Source: Microseira wollei NIES-4236
GTDB taxonomy: Bacteria; Cyanobacteriota; Cyanobacteriia; Cyanobacteriales; Aerosakkonemataceae
Assembly (NCBI RefSeq): GCF_020521235.1
Contig: NZ_BLAY01000042.1
Span: forward strand, 1 to 61,081
DNA length: 61,081 nucleotides
Direction: 5' to 3'
Numbering within the stretch: the first letter of the stretch is position 1; each line of letters opens with the position of its first letter. A program made the position numbers and the translations under genes. Below are positions 33,781 to 43,597 of the stretch, piece after piece. The notes below the pieces were generated by a model. It saw only the letters and a list, made by a program, of their open reading frames with translations, had not been told where the DNA came from and did not search any database.

Positions 33781-34541
33781 CCAGAGGGTGTCGCTGATGC
33801 GTTCGCGCCAGCTAGGGTATGCATATCCCATTTTCGTCAGCAGAGCGGTCGGGGGACGCGAACGCGAGTGCGTCGGGTGTGCATATCGCGAGTGCGTGCC
33901 CGCCCTTGCCTATCGCTCCCCAAGCGCCGACTCAGTTATCTTACGTAAACATACGTATACAACATTACTTTTTTTCTCCTTAACTACTTATTTGTACGGT
34001 GTCGGCAAAAGCATATGCACGCACAGAATTAAAAATACCTCAGTAATAACTCTGAAAATTTTGGTTTTTTATAGATAAAAATAGGGAAATTGAATCGTTT
34101 TATAGGGGTGCATCGGGGGAAATATCACTTAAGCAAATCAACGGTTGCCTGAGTGAATTTGTTTAACCGAATCTTCACAAAATTGGCGGAATGTATATTG
34201 TTTTGATGAAGATTAACTGAAAGGATTGCTTGGGATCGGGTAATCACGGTAATTTTGTATTGTCATAAAATTGAACCGAGTCATAAGTAACCTAAAATTT
34301 TGACAACTGGGGAGAATTTAATACTGACAAAAGGTTGGTATTAAAATGAAAATTTCTCAATGCTCAAAAATGAGGGATTAACTAAATAAATAATCTCCTC
34401 GATCAAGCGGGTTGTGAGCATCTACAAATATACAAGCGCTCGCTCTGGTGTCGTATTAAATAAAGACTCAACCACGGGACGCTTATCGACTCTAGTTTCA
34501 CTTTCAATGTCAACATTTAGCTGTTTGAAGGAATGAATTTC

Positions 34542-35351
34542 ATGGCAATTTCAACTGTTCTACAAAAGTTATCGATGGCTACCGTCGGAGCGGCATTTAT
34601 TGCGCTGGGAACTGTTGGCATCGAAAAAGCAGAAGCAATTACCATTGGGCCAGATAGTTACGGTTACAGGGCAACTGACGAAGTACCATACACCTTTGAA
34701 AACATTTCGGGGACAGGTAGTCGAGTTCTATCAGGTGTTGACGACGCTACAAGCTCGGCGAACTTGGGCTTTAACTTCAACTTCTACGGCACAGACTATA
34801 ACAGCGTGTTCTTTAGCCCAAACGGGCTGATGACGTTCGGAAGCAGCAACTTTGATTGGGTTAACACTAGCTTTACTGGAAGTGTGTTCCCAAACCTGCC
34901 AAGTATCGCGCCTTTTTGGGACGACTTGCAAACTTTCCAACCCGGCACAGACGCAGTTTATTATTACCAAACAGTGGGTACGGCGGGTAACCGTCGCTTT
35001 ATCACCCAATGGAATAACGTCGGGGGATACTTCAACTCGCCCAGCTTTATGACCTTCCAGGCGGTTCTGTTTGAGGGGAGCAACAACATTTTGTTCTCCT
35101 ACCAGGACGTTGACTCTGGAGATTTCAGATCTTTTGGCGGCGAGGCAACGGTTGGTATTCGCAACACCAATGGCAATTTAAACGGTCAAAATCTGCAATG
35201 GTCTTACAATTCACCCAGCCTTCGTAACGGGCAGTCGATCCTGATTAGCCGAGTTCCAGAACCTGCTTCTGTATTGGGTCTATTGGCTTTCGGTGCGATG
35301 GGTGCGGGTTCTGCACTGAAGCGCTTTCAACAACAGAAAGCGAATGTTTAA
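34542..35351 (+). CDS. Exported NIDO-like PEP-CTERM protein
   Basis: A 269-residue protein from the ATG at 34542 (MAISTVLQKLSMATVG; GAAGGA nine bases upstream). A signal peptide spans ~1-32. The mature region resembles a nidogen-like (NIDO) domain: LGFNFNFYGTDYNSVFFSPN, NLPSIAPFWDDLQ, RFITQWNNVGGYF and FQAVLFEGSNNILFSYQDVD. The sorting signal is complete: VPEPASVLGLLAFGAMGAGS, then ALKRFQQQK. Its signal peptide matches that of the gene at 30013 and its tail matches the cut-off tail of the gene at 32496, suggesting modular assembly. It is probably an adhesive surface or matrix protein. Confidence 0.86.
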   Translation: MAISTVLQKLSMATVGAAFIALGTVGIEKAEAITIGPDSYGYRATDEVPYTFENISGTGSRVLSGVDDATSSANLGFNFNFYGTDYNSVFFSPNGLMTFGSSNFDWVNTSFTGSVFPNLPSIAPFWDDLQTFQPGTDAVYYYQTVGTAGNRRFITQWNNVGGYFNSPSFMTFQAVLFEGSNNILFSYQDVDSGDFRSFGGEATVGIRNTNGNLNGQNLQWSYNSPSLRNGQSILISRVPEPASVLGLLAFGAMGAGSALKRFQQQKANV

Positions 35352-35955
35352 TCGCTGCTAAGGTAAAAGCAAAGACTATGGTCCTAACAGCAATTTCGTC
35401 AAGCCAAAAAAATGCGAGCCGTGCCGAGGTAAGCTTCCTCGCTGTGATGCGATCGCGCCAGCTAGGGTATGCATATCGCTTACACCGTCAACAACTCGCC
35501 CTATGAAAAATAACCTTAGCTGTTAGCATATAGCAGATTGCAGACGGTGATGGTACACCTTCGTTTGTATAGCGGCTGCCATTTTTGCTGCCGCTATACT
35601 TGCCTTGCGCCATAAGGCTTTCCCTCACACGAAAAGCCATCCGCTGTAACCAAATTTTTGACTGCCGTGTCTCCCAGGAGACAAGGCAGTGATTTTTTTG
35701 GGCGTCTCTACGCAAACACCAAAGTTTCTATGAAAAATCGTCGGTTGGAAACTAGAGATATGCATACCCTAGCTTGCGCGAACGCAGCCAGAAACTTTGG
35801 TGATACGAACGCCCTTGCGTCAGCCAAAAGACTTCGCTGTTTCGCGACACATCAGACAAGGTTTGGGCTGTGGCGTTTTTTTGCCGGATAGGATGGTATC
35901 CGCCAGAGGGTGTCGCTGATGCGTTCGCGCCAGCTAGGGTATGCATATCGCCCGC
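35265..35955. repeat. Segmental duplication, copy 2
   Basis: This is the second copy of the 33117-33780 block, ending close to the atpB promoter region. Small differences include a short inserted GGGTATGCATAT stretch near 35757 that reads like an inverted fragment of the terminal sequence. No gene is supported in 35352-36045. Confidence 0.85.
35661..35698 (+). terminator. Rho-independent-like terminator (duplicate)
   Basis: The same ACTGCC...GGCAGT hairpin with GATTTTTTT as at 33515-33553, here after the NIDO-like PEP-CTERM gene. Confidence 0.65.
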
Positions 35956-36012
35956 AGCCAAACATCGTACCCCTTCAGTGGTACTCTAAAAATTAGCATT
36001 GCTAAATGTTAA

Positions 36013-37494
<1,482 letters not shown>

Positions 37495-37503
37495 TAGAGG
37501 CGT

Positions 37504-37565
37504 AGCTAATGGCTAATAGCTAATAGCTCTTAAACAATTAGCAATTAGCCATTAGCAATTAGCAA
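37504..37565. repeat. GCTAATA/AATTAGC short repeats between atpB and atpE
   Basis: GCTAATGGCTAATAGCTAATAGC is followed by AATTAGCAATTAGCC-type units in inverted orientation, so a hairpin could form in the operon mRNA between the two genes. It ends 15 bp before the epsilon start. Confidence 0.75.
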
Positions 37566-37580
37566 AGGACAATAATTGCA

Positions 37581-37997
37581 ATGACTTTAACAGTTCGCGT
37601 AATTGCTCCAGACAAAACTGTCTGGGATTCGAGTGCGGAGGAAATTATTCTGCCCAGTACGACAGGGCAACTCGGTATCCTCAGCGGTCACGCACCTTTG
37701 TTGACTGCTTTGGATATCGGTGTGATGCGCGTCCGCACAGGTAAGGATTGGTTTCCTATTGCCTTAATGGGCGGATTTGCAGAAGTGGAAAGTAACGAAG
37801 TGACCATTTTGGTCAACGGTGCTGAACGCAGCGATAAGATTAATCTGGATGCGGCTCGTGCTGAATATACTCAAGCACAAGAACGCTATAACCAGATGCA
37901 GGCTAGCGGTAACCGTCAAGAGCAAATTCAGGCAACGCAAGCTATGAAACGCGCTCGCGCCCGGTTTCAAGCCGCTGGCGGCATGGTTCAGGTTTAA
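37581..37997 (+). CDS. atpE: ATP synthase F1 subunit epsilon
   Basis: A 138-residue protein of normal length. The N-terminal beta-sandwich reads [40 protein letters not shown] and [17 protein letters not shown]. The C-terminal helical hairpin (~90-133) is the regulatory arm. It couples rotation to gamma and restrains ATP hydrolysis in the dark. It lies 86 bp after atpB with a repeat tract between, and a terminator follows. Also called atpC in the E. coli convention. Confidence 0.97.
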   Translation: MTLTVRVIAPDKTVWDSSAEEIILPSTTGQLGILSGHAPLLTALDIGVMRVRTGKDWFPIALMGGFAEVESNEVTILVNGAERSDKINLDAARAEYTQAQERYNQMQASGNRQEQIQATQAMKRARARFQAAGGMVQV

Positions 37998-38023
37998 AAC
38001 TTATCCAATTTGGATTTGTACGA

Positions 38024-38059
38024 GTGGAGATGCGGTTAATCGCATCTCTACTTTTTTTT
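38024..38059 (+). terminator. Terminator of the atpB-atpE operon
   Basis: GTGGAGATGCG and CGCATCTCTAC pair across GTTAAT (one G-U), followed by eight T residues. Confidence 0.88.
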
Positions 38060-38117
38060 GCATGGGGAAAGCGATCGCTCCGCCCATAATATAAAAACCT
38101 CACAGAGGCGTTGCGTA

Positions 38118-38310
38118 GGGACACGGCATCATAGAGATCTCGGACAAACAGATAACATTTATCGTGCCGTGTCCCGGCTGTTAATTATGGGTAATTGACC
38201 GAACATCATATCAGATTATATTATCTCCGATAGCATTGCTAGGGTCAGCCGAGGCGGGTTTATTTAACCCTTGGTTAACCTTCAAACATTTATGGTAAAA
38301 CCCGCCCCTA
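38118..38310. repeat. Two hairpin repeats in the gap before the SPFH gene
   Basis: GGGACACGGCA (38118-38128) pairs with TGCCGTGTCCC (38165-38175), the same family as the repeats at 1-302. A second pair, GGCGGGTTTA and TAAAACCCGCC, lies at about 38251-38310. The rest of 38060-38566 shows no gene. Confidence 0.7.
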
Positions 38311-38566
38311 CAATACACAAACTTTCCGCTCGGAAAAGATATTAGATTAAAGAGCGATCGCATCTGTGCCAAAAATCTGGTTTTTGACCCAATTTCTAGC
38401 TTCAAAGCGACAATTTTGACAACAAACTCGGTTGCTGGTGAAAGCGCGCACTACCGACTAATTATTAAAAAATTCTGTAACTCAAAGAAAGTTTACGAAC
38501 CCGGTCATCTCCAAAGTGAATTGCTAGTGTAGATACACATTGCTCCCTTTGGGGGATGAATTTTTT

Positions 38567-40675
38567 ATGAAAAGTTTCAAAAAAACCCGTAAACTGCTGG
38601 GACTGGCAGCTTCGGTATTCGCTTCAATGGCAGTCACTTCGTTCACCCCTGCCAATGCTGCATCCCGCAACGAGTATCAGATACCCGAAAAACAAATCGT
38701 CGCCCAGCAGGTACAACCGGCAACACTACCCTTAGTAACAAACAACACTCAAATTCAGACGATGCAAGTGCTGGAACCTTGGGCGCTGATCCCGATTGTT
38801 GTAGTCGGCGGTATTGTCATATTTGTGCCGCTATTTTTTGGCGGACTTGTAGTGATTAGCGAACGGGAAGTCGGTATAGTTGTAAAGAAATTTGCCCTTT
38901 CCGGTCGCGGACTGCCTCCAGGGCGTTTAATTGCTTTAAATGGGGAAGCTGGCTATCAAGGGGATACCCTGGCACCGGGATGGCATTGGGGCTATTGGCC
39001 TTGGCAGTATGCCGTGCGTAAAGAATCGGTAACTGTCATACCCCAAGGGGAAATTGCCTTAATTGTCGCCGCCGATGGTGCTTCGATTCCCCTGGAACGG
39101 ATTTTAGCCAAAGTAGTAGATTGCGACAATTTTCAAGATGCGCGTAAATTCCTCACCAATGGCGGGGAAAAAGGGCGACAATTGGGTATTATCACCGCTG
39201 GAACTTACCGCATCAATACCGCTTTGTTCAAGGTAATTACAGCAGCGAATGCTAACCAGCATGGCATGAGGCCGGAACATCTGCACATTCATAGCATCTC
39301 ACCAGATAGAGTGGGAATTGTCACCACTTTAGACGGCATTCCGATTGATGAAGGCGAAATTGCAGGGCCAATTATTCCCGGACACGATAACTTCCAAAAC
39401 GGTCAAAAATTCATCAACGGCGGCGGACGCCGAGGTTTGCAAGAGCAGGTATTATTATCTGGTTCTTGGAACTTAAATCCTTGGTTTGTCCAAGTTGAAC
39501 AAGTCGCGATGACGGAAATTCCCATCGGCTACGTTGGCGTGGTAATTTCTTTCGTGGGCATGGCATCGGAAGATATCAGCGGTGCGGCTTTCACCCACGG
39601 TCATTTAGTCGAAACCGGACACAAAGGTGTGTGGGTGGAACCGCTTTATCCAGGCAAACATCCGCTGAATACGCGAGTGATGAAAGTCGAATTGGTGCCG
39701 ACGACTAATATTGTGTTGAACTTCACGGCGCGAATTAGTGGCGGACACGGTTACGATACTAATCTAGTGGCGTTGAAATTACTGTCATTTGATGGATTTA
39801 CCTTTGATTTGGAAGTATTTCAAATCATCCACATCGGTTCGATGGATGCGCCAAAGGTGATTTCCCGCTTGGGTTCGATGCAAAATGTTGTAGATCAAGT
39901 TTTGCGTCCAATTGTGGGGAATTATTTCCGCAATTCTGCACAGGAATATACTATCCTGGATTTCTTAACTGCCCGCAGCGAACGACAAGCAGAAGCGGCA
40001 GAATATGTAAAATCGGCGTTGCGTTCTTATGATGTACAAGCGGTGGATACTTTGATTGGTTTAATTATACCGCCGCCGGAATTAATGCACACGCTAACGG
40101 AACGCAAACTAGCAGAAGAACAGCGCAAAACTTACGAAGTGCAGCAGATGGCGCAACAGCAACGCCAGCTACTGGTGCGGGAAACGGCGCTGGCGGATAT
40201 TCAGCAAGAAATGGTCAAAGCTGAGCAAAATGTGAGTATCGCCGAACAGAAAGCGAATGCCAACATTAAGCAAGCGACGGGTGAGGCGGAGTCTACCAAA
40301 CTTAAAGCTGTTGCGGAAGCGGATGCTATTCGCGCTACGGGTAATGCGAAGGCGGAAGCTTATCGCGCTGGTGTAGAAGCGTTGGGGGCGCAAGGTTACA
40401 CTTCGATGCAGTTGATGCAAATTGTAGGCGATCGCCAGGTGCGTCTCATCCCGGATGTGTTGGTTAACGGTAGCAATGGCGGTCAAGGTTTGGTGGATGG
40501 TTTGTTAACTATGCTGTTGTGGAATCAATCTGAAAAATCCCATAATGGGACGCCGCCGGAAGTGCCAAAAGTATCGGGTAGTGACTCAACAGTTCCTTCC
40601 CTGGATAAACCTCCGGTAATTCCGGTTGAGATTCGACCTAAACCAAATGGTCAACCTCCATCAAGTCGTCAATAA
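38567..40675 (+). CDS. Large SPFH/flotillin-like membrane protein
   Basis: A 702-residue protein from the ATG at 38567, preceded by GGGGGATG; the TTG at 38540 is rejected. Residues ~1-32 look like a signal peptide (LLGLAASVFASMAVTSFTPANA), and a second hydrophobic helix (~73-95, LIPIVVVGGIVIFVPLFFGG) precedes the SPFH-like domain (ISEREVGIVVKKF). The middle part has long inserts. Residues ~525-640 form an Ala/Glu/Lys-rich coiled coil (AEEQRKTYEVQQMAQQQRQL), as in flotillins, and the tail is Pro-rich. It is larger than typical flotillins. It may scaffold membrane microdomains; no partner is seen nearby. Confidence 0.82.
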   Translation: MKSFKKTRKLLGLAASVFASMAVTSFTPANAASRNEYQIPEKQIVAQQVQPATLPLVTNNTQIQTMQVLEPWALIPIVVVGGIVIFVPLFFGGLVVISEREVGIVVKKFALSGRGLPPGRLIALNGEAGYQGDTLAPGWHWGYWPWQYAVRKESVTVIPQGEIALIVAADGASIPLERILAKVVDCDNFQDARKFLTNGGEKGRQLGIITAGTYRINTALFKVITAANANQHGMRPEHLHIHSISPDRVGIVTTLDGIPIDEGEIAGPIIPGHDNFQNGQKFINGGGRRGLQEQVLLSGSWNLNPWFVQVEQVAMTEIPIGYVGVVISFVGMASEDISGAAFTHGHLVETGHKGVWVEPLYPGKHPLNTRVMKVELVPTTNIVLNFTARISGGHGYDTNLVALKLLSFDGFTFDLEVFQIIHIGSMDAPKVISRLGSMQNVVDQVLRPIVGNYFRNSAQEYTILDFLTARSERQAEAAEYVKSALRSYDVQAVDTLIGLIIPPPELMHTLTERKLAEEQRKTYEVQQMAQQQRQLLVRETALADIQQEMVKAEQNVSIAEQKANANIKQATGEAESTKLKAVAEADAIRATGNAKAEAYRAGVEALGAQGYTSMQLMQIVGDRQVRLIPDVLVNGSNGGQGLVDGLLTMLLWNQSEKSHNGTPPEVPKVSGSDSTVPSLDKPPVIPVEIRPKPNGQPPSSRQ

Positions 40676-40730
40676 TAGTGACAGAAACTGGGTTTGTTTG
40701 AACAATACCTTCGCTAATGTTCTGCAACGC

Positions 40731-40975
40731 CCACATGCTAAAGCATGTGGCTACAGACACAAAGCCCGCCTGCGCGGGCTAAAATTTTTACAGGCTGCCT
40801 CCGCAGCCTTAGTTTGTATAGCGACACCCTTAAGGGTGTCCGATTTTGCTTTTGTTTGTATAAACCTGGTTTCTTTGCTTCTAAGATCTATGTGTAGGTT
40901 GGGTTGAGCGAAAGCGAAACCCAACGACTCAAGACCTATTGGTTGGGTTTCGTTCCTCAACCCAACCTACAAGCG
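40731..40975. repeat. Array of five short palindromic hairpins
   Basis: Five different hairpins follow one another: CCACATGCTAAAGCATGTGG, AGCCCGCCTGCGCGGGCT, GGCTGCCTCCGCAGCC, GACACCCTTAAGGGTGTC, and a longer AGGTTGGGTT ... AACCCAACCT arm pair (40896-40972). Each stem has its own sequence, so this is not one repeat copied five times. It lies between the SPFH gene and the toxin-antitoxin pair and contains no gene. Confidence 0.85.
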
Positions 40976-41006
40976 TTATATTATAAGAAATGATGAGGTA
41001 GAAACG

Positions 41007-41237
41007 ATGACCCAAATCGATATTTCTGAAGCCCTCATGCACATGCCTCAATTAATAGACGAGGCAAGTCGTGGTGAAGAAGTTATCATTACTAAAGATA
41101 ATCAGCCCATTGTTAAACTCGTCCCGATGTTGTCGCCTGAACGAGGACGTTCATCTCTCTTTGGTATCGATAAAGGTTTGATTGCAATATCTGACGACTT
41201 TGACGAACCTTTAGAGGACTTTAAGGATTATATGTAA
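41007..41237 (+). CDS. Phd/YefM-type antitoxin
   Basis: A 76-residue antitoxin. The N-terminal DNA-binding part reads IDISEALMHMPQLIDEASRG, then EEVIITKDNQPIVKLVPM, the Phd/YefM signature. The C-terminal acidic stretch (ISDDFDEPLEDFKDYM) is the toxin-neutralising tail and closely follows the usual antitoxin ending. GAGGT precedes the ATG. The stop overlaps the toxin start by one base (TAATG). It is expected to repress its own operon with the toxin. Confidence 0.9.
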   Translation: MTQIDISEALMHMPQLIDEASRGEEVIITKDNQPIVKLVPMLSPERGRSSLFGIDKGLIAISDDFDEPLEDFKDYM

Positions 41238-41518
41238 TGAGACTAATGCTAGACACCCATACTTTGATTTGGTTTTTTGCCGGCGATGCAAAACTTAGTA
41301 ATATTGTTCGGAATTTAATTGAAGATGAGAATAACGAGAAGCTGATCAGTACGGCTAGTGTTTGGGAAATGGCGATAAAGCAAAGTAGAGGTAAACTAAC
41401 TTTAAATTTAGCTTTGAAGGATTACATCGAACAAAAACTCGTTTTTAATGACTTTAAGTTGCTGGCTATTGATTTAGCTCATCTCAATGTTATTACTACA
41501 TCGTTACCGCATCATTGA
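41237..41518 (+). CDS. VapC-type PIN toxin, C-terminally truncated
   Basis: A 93-residue frame; intact relatives are about 125-130 residues. The PIN start MLDTHTLIWFFAGD (first catalytic Asp) and STASVWEMAIKQSRGKL (catalytic Glu) are present. The frame ends [11 protein letters not shown], just where relatives continue HRDPFDRLIIAQA with the remaining catalytic acidic residues. It is therefore probably an inactive RNase. The end is fused by deletion or recombination to the beginning of the kinase gene, which starts inside it at 41487. Confidence 0.85.
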   Translation: MRLMLDTHTLIWFFAGDAKLSNIVRNLIEDENNEKLISTASVWEMAIKQSRGKLTLNLALKDYIEQKLVFNDFKLLAIDLAHLNVITTSLPHH

Positions 41519-43205
41519 ATTAATTGCTCAAGGGGGATTTAGCAAAACTTTCCTGGCTGTGGATGAATTTCAATCCCCGGCTTTAAGTTGTGTGGTTAAA
41601 GAGTTTTGGATTCAAAATCAAGAAAAAACTATAACAATATTGGAACGGGAAGCAGGGAAACTGAAAGAATTGGGGAAGCATCCGCAAATCCCGGCGCTGT
41701 TAGATTTTTTTGAGTCAGATGGATTTTTTTATTGGGTGCAAGAGTTAATTGATGGGATGAATTTGGCTAAGGTAATCGAGTTAGAAGGCGTTTTTAATGA
41801 GTCGCAAGTTTGGGATTTGTTGAATAATCTGTTACCTGTTTTGAAGTTTATTCACGAGCGTGATGTTATTCATGGGGATATTAAACCAGCAAATATTATT
41901 CGAGTTGAAAACAAGGCTCCGCCTTGGGGAATTCGTTCTCCGGGCTTACCGCCTGGGAACGATAAGGTGGGGCTGTTTGTATTGGTCGGTTTTGGAAACA
42001 GTATGGGGAGTGCGGAATATGTTGCGCCAGAACAATTGGGGGGGAAGGCGGTTTTTGCCAGCGATCTTTATAGTTTGGGTGTGAGTTGTGTTTATCTGTT
42101 GACTGGGGTTTCTCCATTTAATTTATCTCCTGGGATATGGAGAGAGTACTTGCAGGAAAAAATAAGCGATCGCTTCTCCCACCTCCTAGATAAACTCCTG
42201 CAAAATGACCCCAAGCAACGCTTTCAATCGGCAGATGAAGTCATGAGAATAATGGGAAAAAAATCCCAAATCTTAAATCTCAAGTCTCACATCTCAAATT
42301 CCCCATGTCTGCAAACTCTCACCGGACATGGGGGTTTATTTTCGGGGGTGAATTCTGTTGCTATCAGTCCCGATAACCAAATTTTAGCCAGCGGTAGCGA
42401 TGATAAAACAGTTCGCTTGTGGAATGTTGAGACGGGGGAAGCAATAGCAACTCTGTTCGGACATACAAATTTCGTTCAATCTGTTGCTTTTAGTCCGGAT
42501 GGAACTATTCTCGCTTCGGGTAGCGACGATAAAATGATTAAACTCTGGGACTTACAAACTTATGAAGAAATTTGTACTTTATCCGAACATTCCCGCCCTG
42601 TTAAATCGGTTAAATTCAGCCCTCGGGGCGAGGGGAGGATCTTAGCTAGCGGTAGTTGGGATAAAACGATTAAATTATGGGATTTGGAGGCAAAAAAGGC
42701 CATCTGCACTATAACTGGACATCAATTGCAGGTGACTTGCGTAACTTTTAGCCCTGATGGACGCTATCTAGCTAGTGCTAGTTTTGACAGAACTGTACGG
42801 TTGTGGGATTGGCAAAACTGGGAATTATTAACGCATCAAATTTTATCGGGGCATTCTTGGCCTGTATTTTCGGTGGCTTTTAGTCCCAAGGGGGATATTC
42901 TCGCCACGGGTAGCGGTGATAACACAATCAAATTGTGGGACTTAAAAACCGGGCAAGAAATCCGCACGATTTTGGGTCACTCTTGGTCTGTAGTGGCGGT
43001 TGCTTTTTCTCCCGATGGGGAGACTTTGATTAGCGGCAGTTGGGATAAAACTGTCAAACTTTGGCAGGTTAGTACTGGCAAAGAAATTGATACCCTTGCT
43101 GGGCATTTAGACGCGGTTTCCACTGTTGCCGTTAGCCCTAACGGACAAATTATTGCCAGTGGCAGCAAGGATAAAACTATCAAATTGTGGCGGCGCGATG
43201 CTTAG
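41487..43205 (+). CDS. Ser/Thr pseudokinase with seven WD40 repeats
   Basis: A 572-residue protein. The kinase part (~5-255) has a glycine loop ([11 protein letters not shown]), VAIK-type lysine (CVVKEFW) and [10 protein letters not shown] catalytic loop. The DFG motif is GFG ([19 protein letters not shown]): the magnesium-binding Asp is Gly and about ten activation-loop residues are missing. An insertion of roughly 22 residues ([17 protein letters not shown]) just before it is encoded by palindromic repeat DNA. A linker leads to seven WD40 repeats (~275-570) such as [20 protein letters not shown], enough for one propeller. It is probably a catalytically dead scaffold. The ATG lies inside the truncated toxin gene and has no clear ribosome site. 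Confidence 0.85.
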   Translation: MLLLHRYRIIELIAQGGFSKTFLAVDEFQSPALSCVVKEFWIQNQEKTITILEREAGKLKELGKHPQIPALLDFFESDGFFYWVQELIDGMNLAKVIELEGVFNESQVWDLLNNLLPVLKFIHERDVIHGDIKPANIIRVENKAPPWGIRSPGLPPGNDKVGLFVLVGFGNSMGSAEYVAPEQLGGKAVFASDLYSLGVSCVYLLTGVSPFNLSPGIWREYLQEKISDRFSHLLDKLLQNDPKQRFQSADEVMRIMGKKSQILNLKSHISNSPCLQTLTGHGGLFSGVNSVAISPDNQILASGSDDKTVRLWNVETGEAIATLFGHTNFVQSVAFSPDGTILASGSDDKMIKLWDLQTYEEICTLSEHSRPVKSVKFSPRGEGRILASGSWDKTIKLWDLEAKKAICTITGHQLQVTCVTFSPDGRYLASASFDRTVRLWDWQNWELLTHQILSGHSWPVFSVAFSPKGDILATGSGDNTIKLWDLKTGQEIRTILGHSWSVVAVAFSPDGETLISGSWDKTVKLWQVSTGKEIDTLAGHLDAVSTVAVSPNGQIIASGSKDKTIKLWRRDA

Positions 43206-43507
43206 TTGCTGCCGGTAAATGCCACTTCTGGGAATTTAGATTGCGCTTCTGACATGGGACGGCGCTTGCCTTCCTCTTGCCAGTAGTCAATCACTTCGGT
43301 CGCTTTATTGAGCATTTCGACGCGGTCGATATCGGAAATCCAGTGCTTGGACTCCAGCTCATTTTTTAACTCTTCCCAAGCATCATTTCGAGGCCAGAAA
43401 AAGTATTTAGTCAAAGGACTGGTACCTTTCCCTACTACTTGGTCAACCGCGATCGCAACATCCTTCTCTAGCCAGAGAACCTTTAAAATGAACTTCGACA
43501 AGCACAC
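43202..43507 (-). CDS. ycf65: Ycf65 / PSRP-3 ribosomal protein homolog
   Basis: A 101-residue protein matching the plastid-specific ribosomal protein 3 family, a 30S-associated protein of cyanobacteria and plastids. The signature runs [60 protein letters not shown] and [10 protein letters not shown]. The frame may start at the second residue block ([10 protein letters not shown]). It converges with the WD40 pseudokinase, overlapping it by 4 bp. Confidence 0.92.
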   Translation of the reverse strand: MCLSKFILKVLWLEKDVAIAVDQVVGKGTSPLTKYFFWPRNDAWEELKNELESKHWISDIDRVEMLNKATEVIDYWQEEGKRRPMSEAQSKFPEVAFTGSN

Positions 43508-43597
43508 CTCCGGGTTTATCCCAGACTTCTTTGCAACTCTACAACCTTATTATTATATCGTATCTATTGCCCGTTGATTAAAACAGGGAAGTCAACC

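Noticed and set aside
43308-43577. Plus-strand 89-residue frame opposite ycf65
   Set aside because: Antisense of a well-recognised ribosomal protein; no ribosome site.
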